A stretch of DNA of 6,775 bases, taken from positions 1 through 6,775 of the forward strand of contig JAKDKI010000127.1 of NCBI GenBank assembly GCA_030453435.1, written 5' to 3'. A model generated the notes under the pieces. It did no database searches and had not been told where the DNA came from. It saw nothing but the letters and a program-made list of their open reading frames with translations. The position numbers and the translations under genes were made by a program. The stretch is from Kocuria sp. GTDB lineage: Bacteria > Actinomycetota > Actinomycetes > Actinomycetales > Micrococcaceae. Positions 1 to 5,843 of this stretch are shown piece after piece (the first letter of the stretch is position 1; the number at the start of each line of letters is the position of its first letter).

Positions 1-623
1 CGCGCATCGCCCGGGAAATGCACGATGTGGTCGCGCACTCGCTGTCCGTGGTGATCGCGCAGGCAGACGGCGCCCGGTACGCGGCGGCGTCGAACCCTGA
101 CGTGGCTGCGCAGACCCTGGAGACCATCGCGGAAACGGCGCGCGGTTCCCTGACCGAGATGCGCAAGCTCTTGGGGGTGCTGCGCACCGATGACGAGACC
201 GAGACCAAGCCCGTGCCCCAGCTGGGCGACATCCCCGAGCTCGTGAACTCCGTGAAGTCCGCTGGGCTGCCCGTCCAATTCAGTGAGACGGGCACGCCGA
301 CCTTGAGCACCGGCGCGCAGTTGAGTCTCTACCGCGTGGTGCAGGAAGGCCTGACCAACGTGTTGAAGCACGCGTGGCAGGCGAGTTCGGTGCGCGTGAC
401 CATCGAGCACCGGCCGGATTTCTCGTGGGTCGAGATGGTCAACGACGGCGCCGGCGAGGACGATTCCCCGCGGGCTCCCGGCGGAGGTCACGGGTTGCAG
501 GGGCTGCGCGAGCGCGTAGCTCTGTACGGTGGGGACATGACGGCGGGCCCCCATGCCACACGCTCGGACGTTTTCGTCGTTCAGGCCACTATCCCCTCGG
601 ACATCCCCACGGAGGACGCGTGA
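1..623 (+). CDS. Sensor histidine kinase, HisKA_3/HATPase type (5' partial)
   Basis: This is the C-terminal part of a NarL-class sensor kinase. It should autophosphorylate on His and pass the phosphate to the response regulator encoded just downstream. The reading frame is open from base 3 to the window edge, and the residues before the first ATG (RIARE at 3-17) belong to the H-box, so ATG 18 is internal and the real start lies upstream. Seen in order: the dimerisation/phosphoacceptor motif REMHDVVAHSLS with the likely phospho-His codon at 21-23; a long DHp helix pair (MRKLLGVLR); the ATPase N-box VVQEGLTNVLKHA with Asn at 357-359; NDGAG at 441-455; and the G-box GGGHGLQGLRERV from 480. The catalytic domain therefore looks complete and active. 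The sensor and any membrane segments lie outside the window, so the signal and membrane location cannot be read. The stop overlaps the regulator start by 4 nt (GTGA), indicating translational coupling. Confidence 0.95.
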   Translation, partial: RIAREMHDVVAHSLSVVIAQADGARYAAASNPDVAAQTLETIAETARGSLTEMRKLLGVLRTDDETETKPVPQLGDIPELVNSVKSAGLPVQFSETGTPTLSTGAQLSLYRVVQEGLTNVLKHAWQASSVRVTIEHRPDFSWVEMVNDGAGEDDSPRAPGGGHGLQGLRERVALYGGDMTAGPHATRSDVFVVQATIPSDIPTEDA

Positions 624-1405
624 GTTCCATTCCCCCAGAGTCCGCCAACGCATCGCGAGTACTCATTGTTGACGACCAACCGCTCGTGCGCGGTGGCTTT
701 CGCATGCTCGTCGATTTCCAGCCGGATCTCACGGTGATCGGCGAGGCCGGTGACGGCCAGGAGGCCGTGGACTTCGTCTCGGAGGCGCTGGGTACGGAGC
801 GCGTGCCGGACGTGGTGCTCATGGATATACGAATGCCCAGGCTCAACGGCATCGAGGCGACCCAAGCCATCCTGGCGGCACACCCGCAGACCAAGGTCAT
901 CGTGCTCACGACGTTCGACCTGGACGAATATGCCCTGGACGGGATACGCGCCGGTGCCAGCGGATTCCTGCTCAAAGACGCCCGCCCCGAGGAACTCCTG
1001 GAAGCCATCCGTACGGTCGCCCGCGGCGATGCCGTGATCGCGCCCTCCACCACGCGCCGGTTACTTGACCACTTGATCGCCGATAACCCCGACGACGACG
1101 CTCCCACCTCGGCCAGCCAGGCGTCACCCGCCCGGGTGGCTGGGAATGCAACGGGCCCCGGACAGGCGCCCGCGGCGGCGTCGAACCCGTGGGAGAACCC
1201 GCGACTTTCCGTGCTGACGGCCCGCGAACGTGAGGTCTTCGAGCTGGTGGGGAGGGGATTGTCGAACGCGGAGATCATGTCCGAGCTGTTCCTGTCCGAA
1301 CCTACCGTGAAGACTCACGTGTCCCACATCCTGGCCAAGCTCGGTGCCCGGGACCGAGTGCAGGCCGTGGTGATCGCCTACGAAACCGGAGTGGTAACCG
1401 CCTGA
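620..1405 (+). CDS. NarL/LuxR-family response regulator
   Basis: This 261-aa DNA-binding response regulator is the likely partner of the kinase upstream. The GTG at 620 is chosen because it overlaps the kinase stop, follows GGAGGA (611-616), and lies just before the receiver domain; the next in-frame Met (residue 29) would remove the acidic pocket. The spacer after GGAGGA is only 3 nt, shorter than usual. The receiver domain spans about residues 13-135, with acidic pair Asp18-Asp19, phospho-acceptor Asp69 in LMDIRMP, Thr97 and Lys119, all canonical, so it should be phosphorylatable. The LuxR-type helix-turn-helix spans about residues 196-259 (LTAREREVFELVGRGLSNAEI, then SEPTVKTHVSHILAKL). Between the two lies a linker of about 50 residues (roughly 150-198), rich in Ala, Pro, Ser, Asp and Gly, longer than usual for this family. 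Adjacency makes the transporter genes at 1647-4768 a plausible target, but this is inference. Confidence 0.96.
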   Translation: MSSIPPESANASRVLIVDDQPLVRGGFRMLVDFQPDLTVIGEAGDGQEAVDFVSEALGTERVPDVVLMDIRMPRLNGIEATQAILAAHPQTKVIVLTTFDLDEYALDGIRAGASGFLLKDARPEELLEAIRTVARGDAVIAPSTTRRLLDHLIADNPDDDAPTSASQASPARVAGNATGPGQAPAAASNPWENPRLSVLTAREREVFELVGRGLSNAEIMSELFLSEPTVKTHVSHILAKLGARDRVQAVVIAYETGVVTA

Positions 1406-1413
1406 CAACCTCA

Positions 1414-1461
1414 TGCGAAACGCCCCGTGGATGAGAGTTCCCCGGCGCGTTTCGCACTTTT
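1414..1461 (+). terminator. Candidate terminator after the two-component operon
   Basis: A perfect 10-bp inverted repeat, TGCGAAACGC (1414-1423) and GCGTTTCGCA (1447-1456), is followed by CTTTT (1457-1461). It begins 9 nt after the regulator stop. The loop of 23 nt is long and the T run short, so it may be a weak intrinsic terminator, an attenuator, or a protein-binding dyad instead. If it terminates, the ABC transporter needs its own promoter in 1462-1646. Confidence 0.5.
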
Positions 1462-1556
1462 AGCTATGGCAGACGCCACGGCGAACGCTGTCAGCGCGGT
1501 CATTCAAACAACTTCAGCCGGGGGGTGGGGTTCATTCCTCAGGATGGCTCGATGTA

Positions 1557-1635
1557 CCCGTCTCAGACCCCGGGATGATTCCCTGACCTGCGGGATTGGT
1601 ACCCCCGCCCGATGTGCGCGTGTCCCGTCTCGGAC
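1557..1635. repeat. Direct repeat CCCGTCTCRGAC upstream of the ABC transporter
   Basis: CCCGTCTCAGAC (1557-1568) and CCCGTCTCGGAC (1624-1635) match at 11 of 12 bases with starts 67 nt apart. Both are preceded by TGT (TGTA in the first copy), so the likeness extends to about 15 bases if one gap is allowed. The first copy contains the small palindrome GTCTCAGAC (1560-1568). The second lies within a dyad, TGTCC-N6-GGACA (1621-1636), which ends 10 nt before the ATPase start codon. Their position between the regulator and the transporter suggests binding sites for a regulator, perhaps the NarL-type protein encoded just upstream; that role is inference. I see no convincing -35/-10 pair in 1462-1646. 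Confidence 0.4.
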
Positions 1636-1636
1636 A
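1621..1636. promoter_or_regulatory. Dyad TGTCC-N6-GGACA just before the ATPase start
   Basis: A 5-bp inverted repeat with a 6-nt spacer, TGTCC (1621-1625) and GGACA (1632-1636), ends 10 nt upstream of the ATG at 1647. In DNA it could be an operator half-site pair; in RNA it would be a small hairpin beside the initiation region. There is no good Shine-Dalgarno sequence here: the nearest purine stretches are GGACAGAG, and GAAG, which sits only 1 nt from the ATG. The dyad may therefore matter for initiation. The function is unproven and a dyad this short can arise by chance. Confidence 0.25.
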
Positions 1637-1646
1637 GAGTTGAAGC

Positions 1647-2483
1647 ATGAACTCGACTCGCACCGAAACCCAGAAATCGCAGGGTCTGCCGTGGGGGCAG
1701 CAGGCCCAGCAGCGCAGTGACCAGAACTCGCCCGCGCAGCCGGATCAGAACTCGCCGCGGAACACTCAGCCCGGGCGGGCGCGCTCGCTGGCTGTGATCG
1801 CCTCGAACGTCTCCCGCACCTACGGAACCGGCGAGACCTCGGTCAAGGCGCTCGACCGAGTAAGCCTCGAGATCCCCGAGGGCACTCTGATTGCTGTGAT
1901 GGGTCCGTCCGGTTCCGGTAAATCCACGCTGGTGCACTGCCTCGCCGGCTTGGATGTTCCGGACAAGGATCCCAACACCCGCGTCGTGGTGGGCGGCCAG
2001 GACATCACCGGCCTTTCCGACGATCAACTCACTCGCTTCCGCCGCGACCACGTGGGGTTCGTGTTCCAGGCGTTCAACTTGGTGCCCACTCTCACCGCGC
2101 GCCAAAACATCGAACTTCCCCTCTCGCTGGCCGGCAAGAAAGTCGATTCCCAGCGTCTCGAGGCGCTCGCGGACACCTTGGGCATTCGTTCCCGCTTGGA
2201 TCACCGCCCGGATGAGATGTCCGGAGGTCAGCAGCAGCGCGTGGCCATCGCCCGCGCTCTGCTCCCCGGGCCGTCGGTGATCATCGCCGATGAGCCCACC
2301 GGCGCCCTCGACAGCACCACCTCCCACGAGGTCCTCGGCATGCTGCGGCGCAGCGTGGACGAGTTCAACCAGACCGTGGTCATCGTGACGCACGATCCCG
2401 AGGTGGCTCAGGCCGCCGATCGCGTGGTTCGGGTCATGGACGGCCGCATCCAGTCCGACGGCGCCGCGAATGGTGATCGGTAA
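1647..2483 (+). CDS. ABC transporter ATP-binding protein, MacB/LolD-like
   Basis: This 278-aa cytoplasmic ATPase powers the FtsX-type permease encoded next. All nucleotide-binding motifs are intact: Walker A GPSGSGKST (86-94), Q-loop FVFQAFNLVPTLTARQNIELPL with Gln141, signature MSGGQQQRVAIARAL (191-205), Walker B VIIADEPTGALDS (211-223) with catalytic Glu216, and the H-loop His249 (VIVTHDPEVA). The FNLVPTLTARQNIELPL stretch and the DEPTGALDS form are typical of the MacB/LolD/FtsE branch. ATG 1647 is the first possible start because an in-frame TGA sits at 1641-1643. The only plausible alternative is GTG 1794 (Val50), which lacks a ribosome binding site. With ATG 1647 the ABC domain is preceded by about 48 residues rich in Gln, Asn, Ser and Pro, which is unusual; such ATPases are commonly about 220-250 aa. 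The stop overlaps the permease ATG (TAATG), so the two are translationally coupled. The substrate cannot be read from the sequence. Confidence 0.95.
   Translation: MNSTRTETQKSQGLPWGQQAQQRSDQNSPAQPDQNSPRNTQPGRARSLAVIASNVSRTYGTGETSVKALDRVSLEIPEGTLIAVMGPSGSGKSTLVHCLAGLDVPDKDPNTRVVVGGQDITGLSDDQLTRFRRDHVGFVFQAFNLVPTLTARQNIELPLSLAGKKVDSQRLEALADTLGIRSRLDHRPDEMSGGQQQRVAIARALLPGPSVIIADEPTGALDSTTSHEVLGMLRRSVDEFNQTVVIVTHDPEVAQAADRVVRVMDGRIQSDGAANGDR
1719..1756 (+). repeat. 24-nt imperfect tandem repeat in the ATPase 5' end
   Basis: GAYCAGAACTCGCC occurs at 1719-1732 and 1743-1756 with one difference (C or T at the third base). The period is 24 nt, encoding DQNSP twice with an 8-residue period (residues 25-29 and 33-37). 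It lies in the low-complexity N-terminal tail of the ABC ATPase and keeps frame, which suggests a small in-frame duplication. Confidence 0.7.
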
Positions 2484-4768
2484 TGCGCACCGTTGTCCTG
2501 TCCAGACTTCGACTCCAATGGACCCGCTATCTCATGGTGCTCGCCGTGGTCGCGGTGTCCTCCGGGTTCATGACCGCAGCCCTCGGCCTGTCGAGCACAC
2601 TCACCGCGAGCATGACCAATGACCTGGCTGCCCAGTACAAGAACTCGGACGCCGTGATCACCACCAAGGCTGACGCGATGGCCAGTTTCAGCAGCACCCC
2701 GCAGCAGGTTGATGAACTCTCTCGCGTGGACGGAGTCGACTCGGCGTGGGCCCAGTACACGACCGTGGGGGTCCCCAGCTCGAAGGACGTGTCCTCGGAC
2801 GGCACTCCCGCGACCACTTCCAATCTGCCCGAGGATCCGGCAATGCTCCCCGCGGAAATCACCGAGGGAAACTTCCCGAGCGGTGACGACCAGGCGCTGG
2901 TGACCGAGTCGATCGCCGACAAGTACAAGGTGGGCGTGGGGGACACTCTCTCCCTCCAAGAAATGGGTGGTGCGCCCGCCGGTGAAGGCGGCGAAGGTGA
3001 GGGGCCCGGGCAGGGTGCGCAGGCGCCGTCGGCGGCCAAGGAATTCACTGTGTCCGGGCTGACCGAAACCACGGCGACCGGCGCGCTCGCGAGCGTGTGG
3101 CTCACCGGTGAGGGCTTGACGAGTTTCTCACCCGGGCAGATGTCCGGCGACCGCCCGCTAGAGGCCATTCAGCTCACACTGGATGGTCCGGTCACTGATG
3201 CCCGGCTCCAAGAACTGACGACCACCGCGGGCAAGATCTTGGCCAGTGGTCAGGGGCAACAGCCCGAGCTGCGCGCGGTCACCCCCGAACAGTTGACCGA
3301 GGAAATACTCGATGGCCTGGCCGCCGGTTCAAACATCCTGACCATGTTCCTGCTCGCTTTTGCGGGGTTGTCCATCTTGGTGGCGCTTCTGGTGGTGACC
3401 AATACGTTGTCCGTGCTGACTGCCCAGCGCGCTCGTGAACTCGCGCTGTTGCGCTGCGTGGGTGCTACGAGCAAGCAGGTGCGCCGTTCGGTGCTGACCG
3501 AGGGGCTGGTCCTGGGCACAGTGGGTGCTCTCATCGGTGTGGCCGTGGTGTGGGGCCTTGCCGTGGTGCTCCAGGCCTCCGGAATCATTGGTGCGGTGAC
3601 CGTGACGGTGGCCCCGCGCGATCTACTGGTGGGGTTCTTCACGGGGATCGTGCTGACGATGATCGCCTCCCTCGGCCCGGCGCGTCGCGCTCACGGGGCC
3701 TCGCCCCTGGATGGCCTGCGGGGTTCGCGCGCCGCCGACGGCGTTCCCCGCGTTCGCATTGTCCTGGGCGCCTTGATCCTCCTGGCAGGTGCGGGAGCCC
3801 TGGTGTTCGGTGCGATGGAACGCAACCCGCTTCTCGGAATCGCCGGTGGTCTGGCGAGCTTCTTGGGCGTGGTCATGACCTCGCGGCTGTATCTGCCTCC
3901 GCTCGTTCAGGGACTGGGGCGCATCCTTCCCGGTGGCCAGCCCTCCCGTTTGGCGGCGGTCAACGCTGCTCGCTACCCGGCGCGCACGGCTACGACTGCC
4001 ACCGCACTGTTGATCGGTGTGCTGTTGGTGGCCACGGTGCTCACTGGTCAGCACGTGGCCAGGGTCAATCTGCTCAACGAACTGGATCAGCAACGTCCCG
4101 TGGACATCTCCGTCCCGGCCGATGCGGGTCAGATCTCTGCCGATCAGGTCCAGGAGCTCTCGGACCTCAACGGGGTGCTGAGTGTGGAGACCACCGATCC
4201 GGCCAAGGCTGAAGGCGCGATCGCCCAGATCGACGCCGTCCAGTCCCTCAACAATTCCGCTGCGAGCGAGCTGCAGGAAAAGGTCGCCGGGATTGTGAAC
4301 CTTGCACCCGGTGAGCTGCAGGGCGCCCTCATGGAGAAGGCCAGCTACGTGTCCATCCTGGAAATCATGCTCACGGTCACGCTGGGGCTATTGGCAGCGG
4401 CGGTGGTGGTGTCCGTGCTCGGTATCGCCTCGACCATGTCCCTATCGGTGCTCGAACGAGTTCGTGAGAACTCCCTGTTGCGAGCGCTGGGCCTGACCCG
4501 TCGACAGCTCGGAGCCATGATTCGCCGTGAGGCACTGGTGATCTCACTGGTGGCCACGATCGTGGGCCTGGTGGTTGGTTGGGTCTTCGGAACTCTGAGC
4601 GTGATGTCCCTGGTGACCGAGGGGATGACGGTGGAACCCACGGTTCCCTGGCCCGGTTACCTGGCGATCATCTTGGCCGCCGTGGTGGTAGCGGTACTGG
4701 CCTCGGCGGCACCAGTCCGACGAGCCACTCGGGTCACCCCGGTGGAGGGTATGGCGCGGGTGGACTGA
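2483..4768 (+). CDS. FtsX/MacB-family ABC transporter permease
   Basis: This 761-aa membrane protein is the partner of the preceding ATPase. Hydrophobic stretches suggest ten membrane helices, at about residues 17-38, 284-308, 340-364, 381-398, 425-444, 449-467, 504-522, 624-650, 683-705 and 725-744. It has the two-repeat layout seen in actinobacterial and Firmicute FtsX-like exporters: helix 1, a large extracytoplasmic domain (about 39-283), an FtsX core, two linking helices, then a second helix, a smaller outer domain (about 523-623) and a second FtsX core. The internal duplication is visible: ARELALLRCVGATSKQVRRS (317-336) parallels VRENSLLRALGLTRRQLGAM (660-679), and SPLDGLR (407-413) parallels TPVEGMAR (752-759). 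The first outer domain carries a Gly/Glu/Ala-rich insert (about 162-185). ATG 2483 overlaps the ATPase stop by one base. Family members export peptides or macrolides, extract lipoproteins, or control cell-wall hydrolases; the sequence does not decide between these. Confidence 0.94.
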   Translation: MRTVVLSRLRLQWTRYLMVLAVVAVSSGFMTAALGLSSTLTASMTNDLAAQYKNSDAVITTKADAMASFSSTPQQVDELSRVDGVDSAWAQYTTVGVPSSKDVSSDGTPATTSNLPEDPAMLPAEITEGNFPSGDDQALVTESIADKYKVGVGDTLSLQEMGGAPAGEGGEGEGPGQGAQAPSAAKEFTVSGLTETTATGALASVWLTGEGLTSFSPGQMSGDRPLEAIQLTLDGPVTDARLQELTTTAGKILASGQGQQPELRAVTPEQLTEEILDGLAAGSNILTMFLLAFAGLSILVALLVVTNTLSVLTAQRARELALLRCVGATSKQVRRSVLTEGLVLGTVGALIGVAVVWGLAVVLQASGIIGAVTVTVAPRDLLVGFFTGIVLTMIASLGPARRAHGASPLDGLRGSRAADGVPRVRIVLGALILLAGAGALVFGAMERNPLLGIAGGLASFLGVVMTSRLYLPPLVQGLGRILPGGQPSRLAAVNAARYPARTATTATALLIGVLLVATVLTGQHVARVNLLNELDQQRPVDISVPADAGQISADQVQELSDLNGVLSVETTDPAKAEGAIAQIDAVQSLNNSAASELQEKVAGIVNLAPGELQGALMEKASYVSILEIMLTVTLGLLAAAVVVSVLGIASTMSLSVLERVRENSLLRALGLTRRQLGAMIRREALVISLVATIVGLVVGWVFGTLSVMSLVTEGMTVEPTVPWPGYLAIILAAVVVAVLASAAPVRRATRVTPVEGMARVD

Positions 4769-4814
4769 CACCCGTTCAGAGACCCGCGTGATCTCCAGGC
4801 AGGGGCATTAAACA

Positions 4815-4853
4815 AGGGCCCGTCGTCCGACCGACCATCGGATGACGGGCCCT
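4815..4853 (-). terminator. Strong hairpin terminator between convergent genes
   Basis: AGGGCCCGTCGTCCG (4815-4829) pairs with CGGATGACGGGCCCT (4839-4853): 15 pairs with a single G-U wobble, plus a possible A-T closing pair, leaving a loop of 7-9 nt. Read on the minus strand, the stem is followed by TTGTTTAAT, a T-rich tail, so it best fits termination of the VOC gene that ends at 4913. On the plus strand it is followed by GCTCCCC with no T run, so for the permease transcript (stop at 4768) it would act only as a factor-assisted or bidirectional stop. The rest of 4769-4912 shows no gene. Confidence 0.8.
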
Positions 4854-4912
4854 GCTCCCCAACTAGCAGGGTGTTGACGGCTCAGTGTGTACTGGCGCCG
4901 CCGCCCCGCACA

Positions 4913-5698
4913 CTACTCCTGTATTTGGATGATTTGGAAGGCCGCTCCCTGGGGGTCCTGGACAGTTGCCAGGCGCCCGAAAGGTGAGTCCTCGGGGCCA
5001 TCCAGCACCGTGCCACGGAGTGCCTTGACCTTCTCCAGGGACTCGTCAGTGTTGTCCACGCCGATGTACAGACGCCAGTAGGGCGGCATGTCACCCCACG
5101 CGGACGTGTCGCACAAGCCGGCGGTGGCGGCGTCGTCCTTGCCGTTGGTGACGTAGCGGAACTCCTCGTTGTCCTCCCCGCCCATGGAGTGCGTGTCCCA
5201 CCCGAGGGCGTCGCGGTAGAAGGGCAGAGCGGCGTCGAAATCGCTGACCATGGCCTCGAACCAGACGGGTGAGCCATGCTTGCCCGTGAACTCGAAACCG
5301 GCGAACTGATTGGCCTGCCACAGACCGAAGGCCGCTCCTGCGGGATCCTCCGCGATGGCCATGGAGCCCAGCTCGCCCACGGGCATGGCGGGGTAGTAGA
5401 TCTTGCCGCCCTGTTCGGTGACCTTGCTCAGCGTTGCCTCGATGTCGTCGGTGCCCAGGTACACGTTCCACGCCGTGGGGTTCTGGGGTTCCTCGGTGGG
5501 ACCCTCCGGACCCATCAAGCTGCTCATGGCGCCGCCCACCGGCGCGCCATTGGTGGTGATCATGTTGTAGTGGCCGAAGTCTTCGCCCTGGTCCGTGAAA
5601 TCCCAGCCGAACAGTTCGCCGTAGAACGCTGCGGCGCCGTCGATGTCGTGTGTTCCCAGGTCGATCCACGTGGGTGATCCAGTGGGTTGAGTGCTCAT
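4913..5698 (-). CDS. Two-domain VOC (glyoxalase-fold) protein, Cfp30B/Rv0577-like
   Basis: This 261-aa soluble protein has two tandem VOC half-modules, about residues 8-127 and 143-258. Matching landmarks are SPTWIDLGTHD with SPVWFEAMVSD, AAAFYGELFGW with ALPFYRDALGW, and DPAGAAFGLWQAN with DPQGAAFQIIQ. From memory, the order, spacing and motifs resemble mycobacterial Rv0577 (Cfp30B/TB27.3), also 261 aa, reported in connection with methylglyoxal and host signalling; a shared function is not shown. The positions that normally hold metal ligands are altered: the first-strand His is Trp11 and Trp146, and the last-strand Glu is Gly125 and Gln255. A standard metal-dependent glyoxalase I reaction is therefore unlikely; ligand binding is an alternative. 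ATG 5698 follows GAAAGAAG on the minus strand (5713-5706) with a 7-nt spacer. The gene stands alone, convergent with the permease and divergent from the amidohydrolase. Confidence 0.92.
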   Translation of the reverse strand: MSTQPTGSPTWIDLGTHDIDGAAAFYGELFGWDFTDQGEDFGHYNMITTNGAPVGGAMSSLMGPEGPTEEPQNPTAWNVYLGTDDIEATLSKVTEQGGKIYYPAMPVGELGSMAIAEDPAGAAFGLWQANQFAGFEFTGKHGSPVWFEAMVSDFDAALPFYRDALGWDTHSMGGEDNEEFRYVTNGKDDAATAGLCDTSAWGDMPPYWRLYIGVDNTDESLEKVKALRGTVLDGPEDSPFGRLATVQDPQGAAFQIIQIQE

Positions 5699-5843
5699 GA
5701 CGGTACTTCTTTCACGTGGGGCACTTGGTGCGCCCGTGCACTGCCGAGCCTAGGTTCACTTGAAAGCTGCCGCCAGGGTGATTGAGTAGATTCAGAGAAA
5801 GCTGATGGCAACGCGGCGCGATGGGGCGCCCAGGAGGTTCATC
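5699..5843. promoter_or_regulatory. Divergent intergenic region (VOC gene and amidohydrolase)
   Basis: These 145 bp must hold the promoters of both flanking genes. For the plus strand, TTGAAA (5760-5765) and TAGATT (5787-5792) resemble -35 and -10 boxes, but the 21-nt spacer is too long for a standard promoter. For the minus strand, TAGGCT (complement of 5747-5752) could be a -10 box without a clear -35. Short palindromes CACGTG (5713-5718), GTGCAC (5736-5741) and CCTAGG (5749-5754) are present and may be chance. A 5-bp hairpin, GGCGC-GATGGG-GCGCC (5815-5830), sits directly before the amidohydrolase ribosome binding site. None of these is more than a candidate. Confidence 0.25.
5832..5837 (+). 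promoter_or_regulatory. Ribosome binding site AGGAGG of the amidohydrolase
   Basis: A full AGGAGG consensus lies 6 nt before ATG 5844. It fixes the start and is by far the best ribosome binding site in the window. Nearby upstream ATGs at 5804 and 5821 are out of frame with the gene. Confidence 0.85.

Noticed and set aside
374..619. Upstream extension of the response regulator frame into the kinase gene
   Set aside because: The extension is Arg/Gly-rich shadow sequence of the kinase ATPase domain. GTG 620 with GGAGGA before it and a 4-nt overlap with the kinase stop is the sensible start.
589..1278. 229-codon open frame on the minus strand across the response regulator
   Set aside because: It has Ser/Arg/Ala-rich composition with no motif and is fully antisense to a well-supported gene.
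1427..1720. 97-codon plus-strand frame bridging the intergenic gap and the ATPase 5' end
   Set aside because: No ribosome binding site, no recognisable domain, overlap with the ATPase in another frame, and it starts inside the hairpin loop at 1424-1446. I treat it as chance.
1563..2393. 276-codon open frame on the minus strand across the ABC ATPase gene
   Set aside because: It lies antisense to a gene with every ABC motif intact, and its product is rich in His, Gly and Arg with no recognisable domain. Long antisense frames are expected in GC-rich coding DNA.
2527..3168. 213-codon minus-strand frame, and similar out-of-frame frames (such as 3550-4212 plus and 3623-4093 minus) within the permease gene
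   Set aside because: All are shadows of the permease, which has clear helices and paired FtsX motifs in its own frame.
5713..5718. CACGTG palindrome upstream of the VOC gene
   Set aside because: A six-base palindrome is expected by chance at this GC content, and it overlaps the start of the VOC ribosome binding region. No second copy supports a regulator site.
5760..5792. TTGAAA and TAGATT as a promoter for the amidohydrolase
   Set aside because: The 21-nt spacer is outside the usual 16-19, so I do not call it as a promoter and mention it only as a weak candidate in the intergenic entry.
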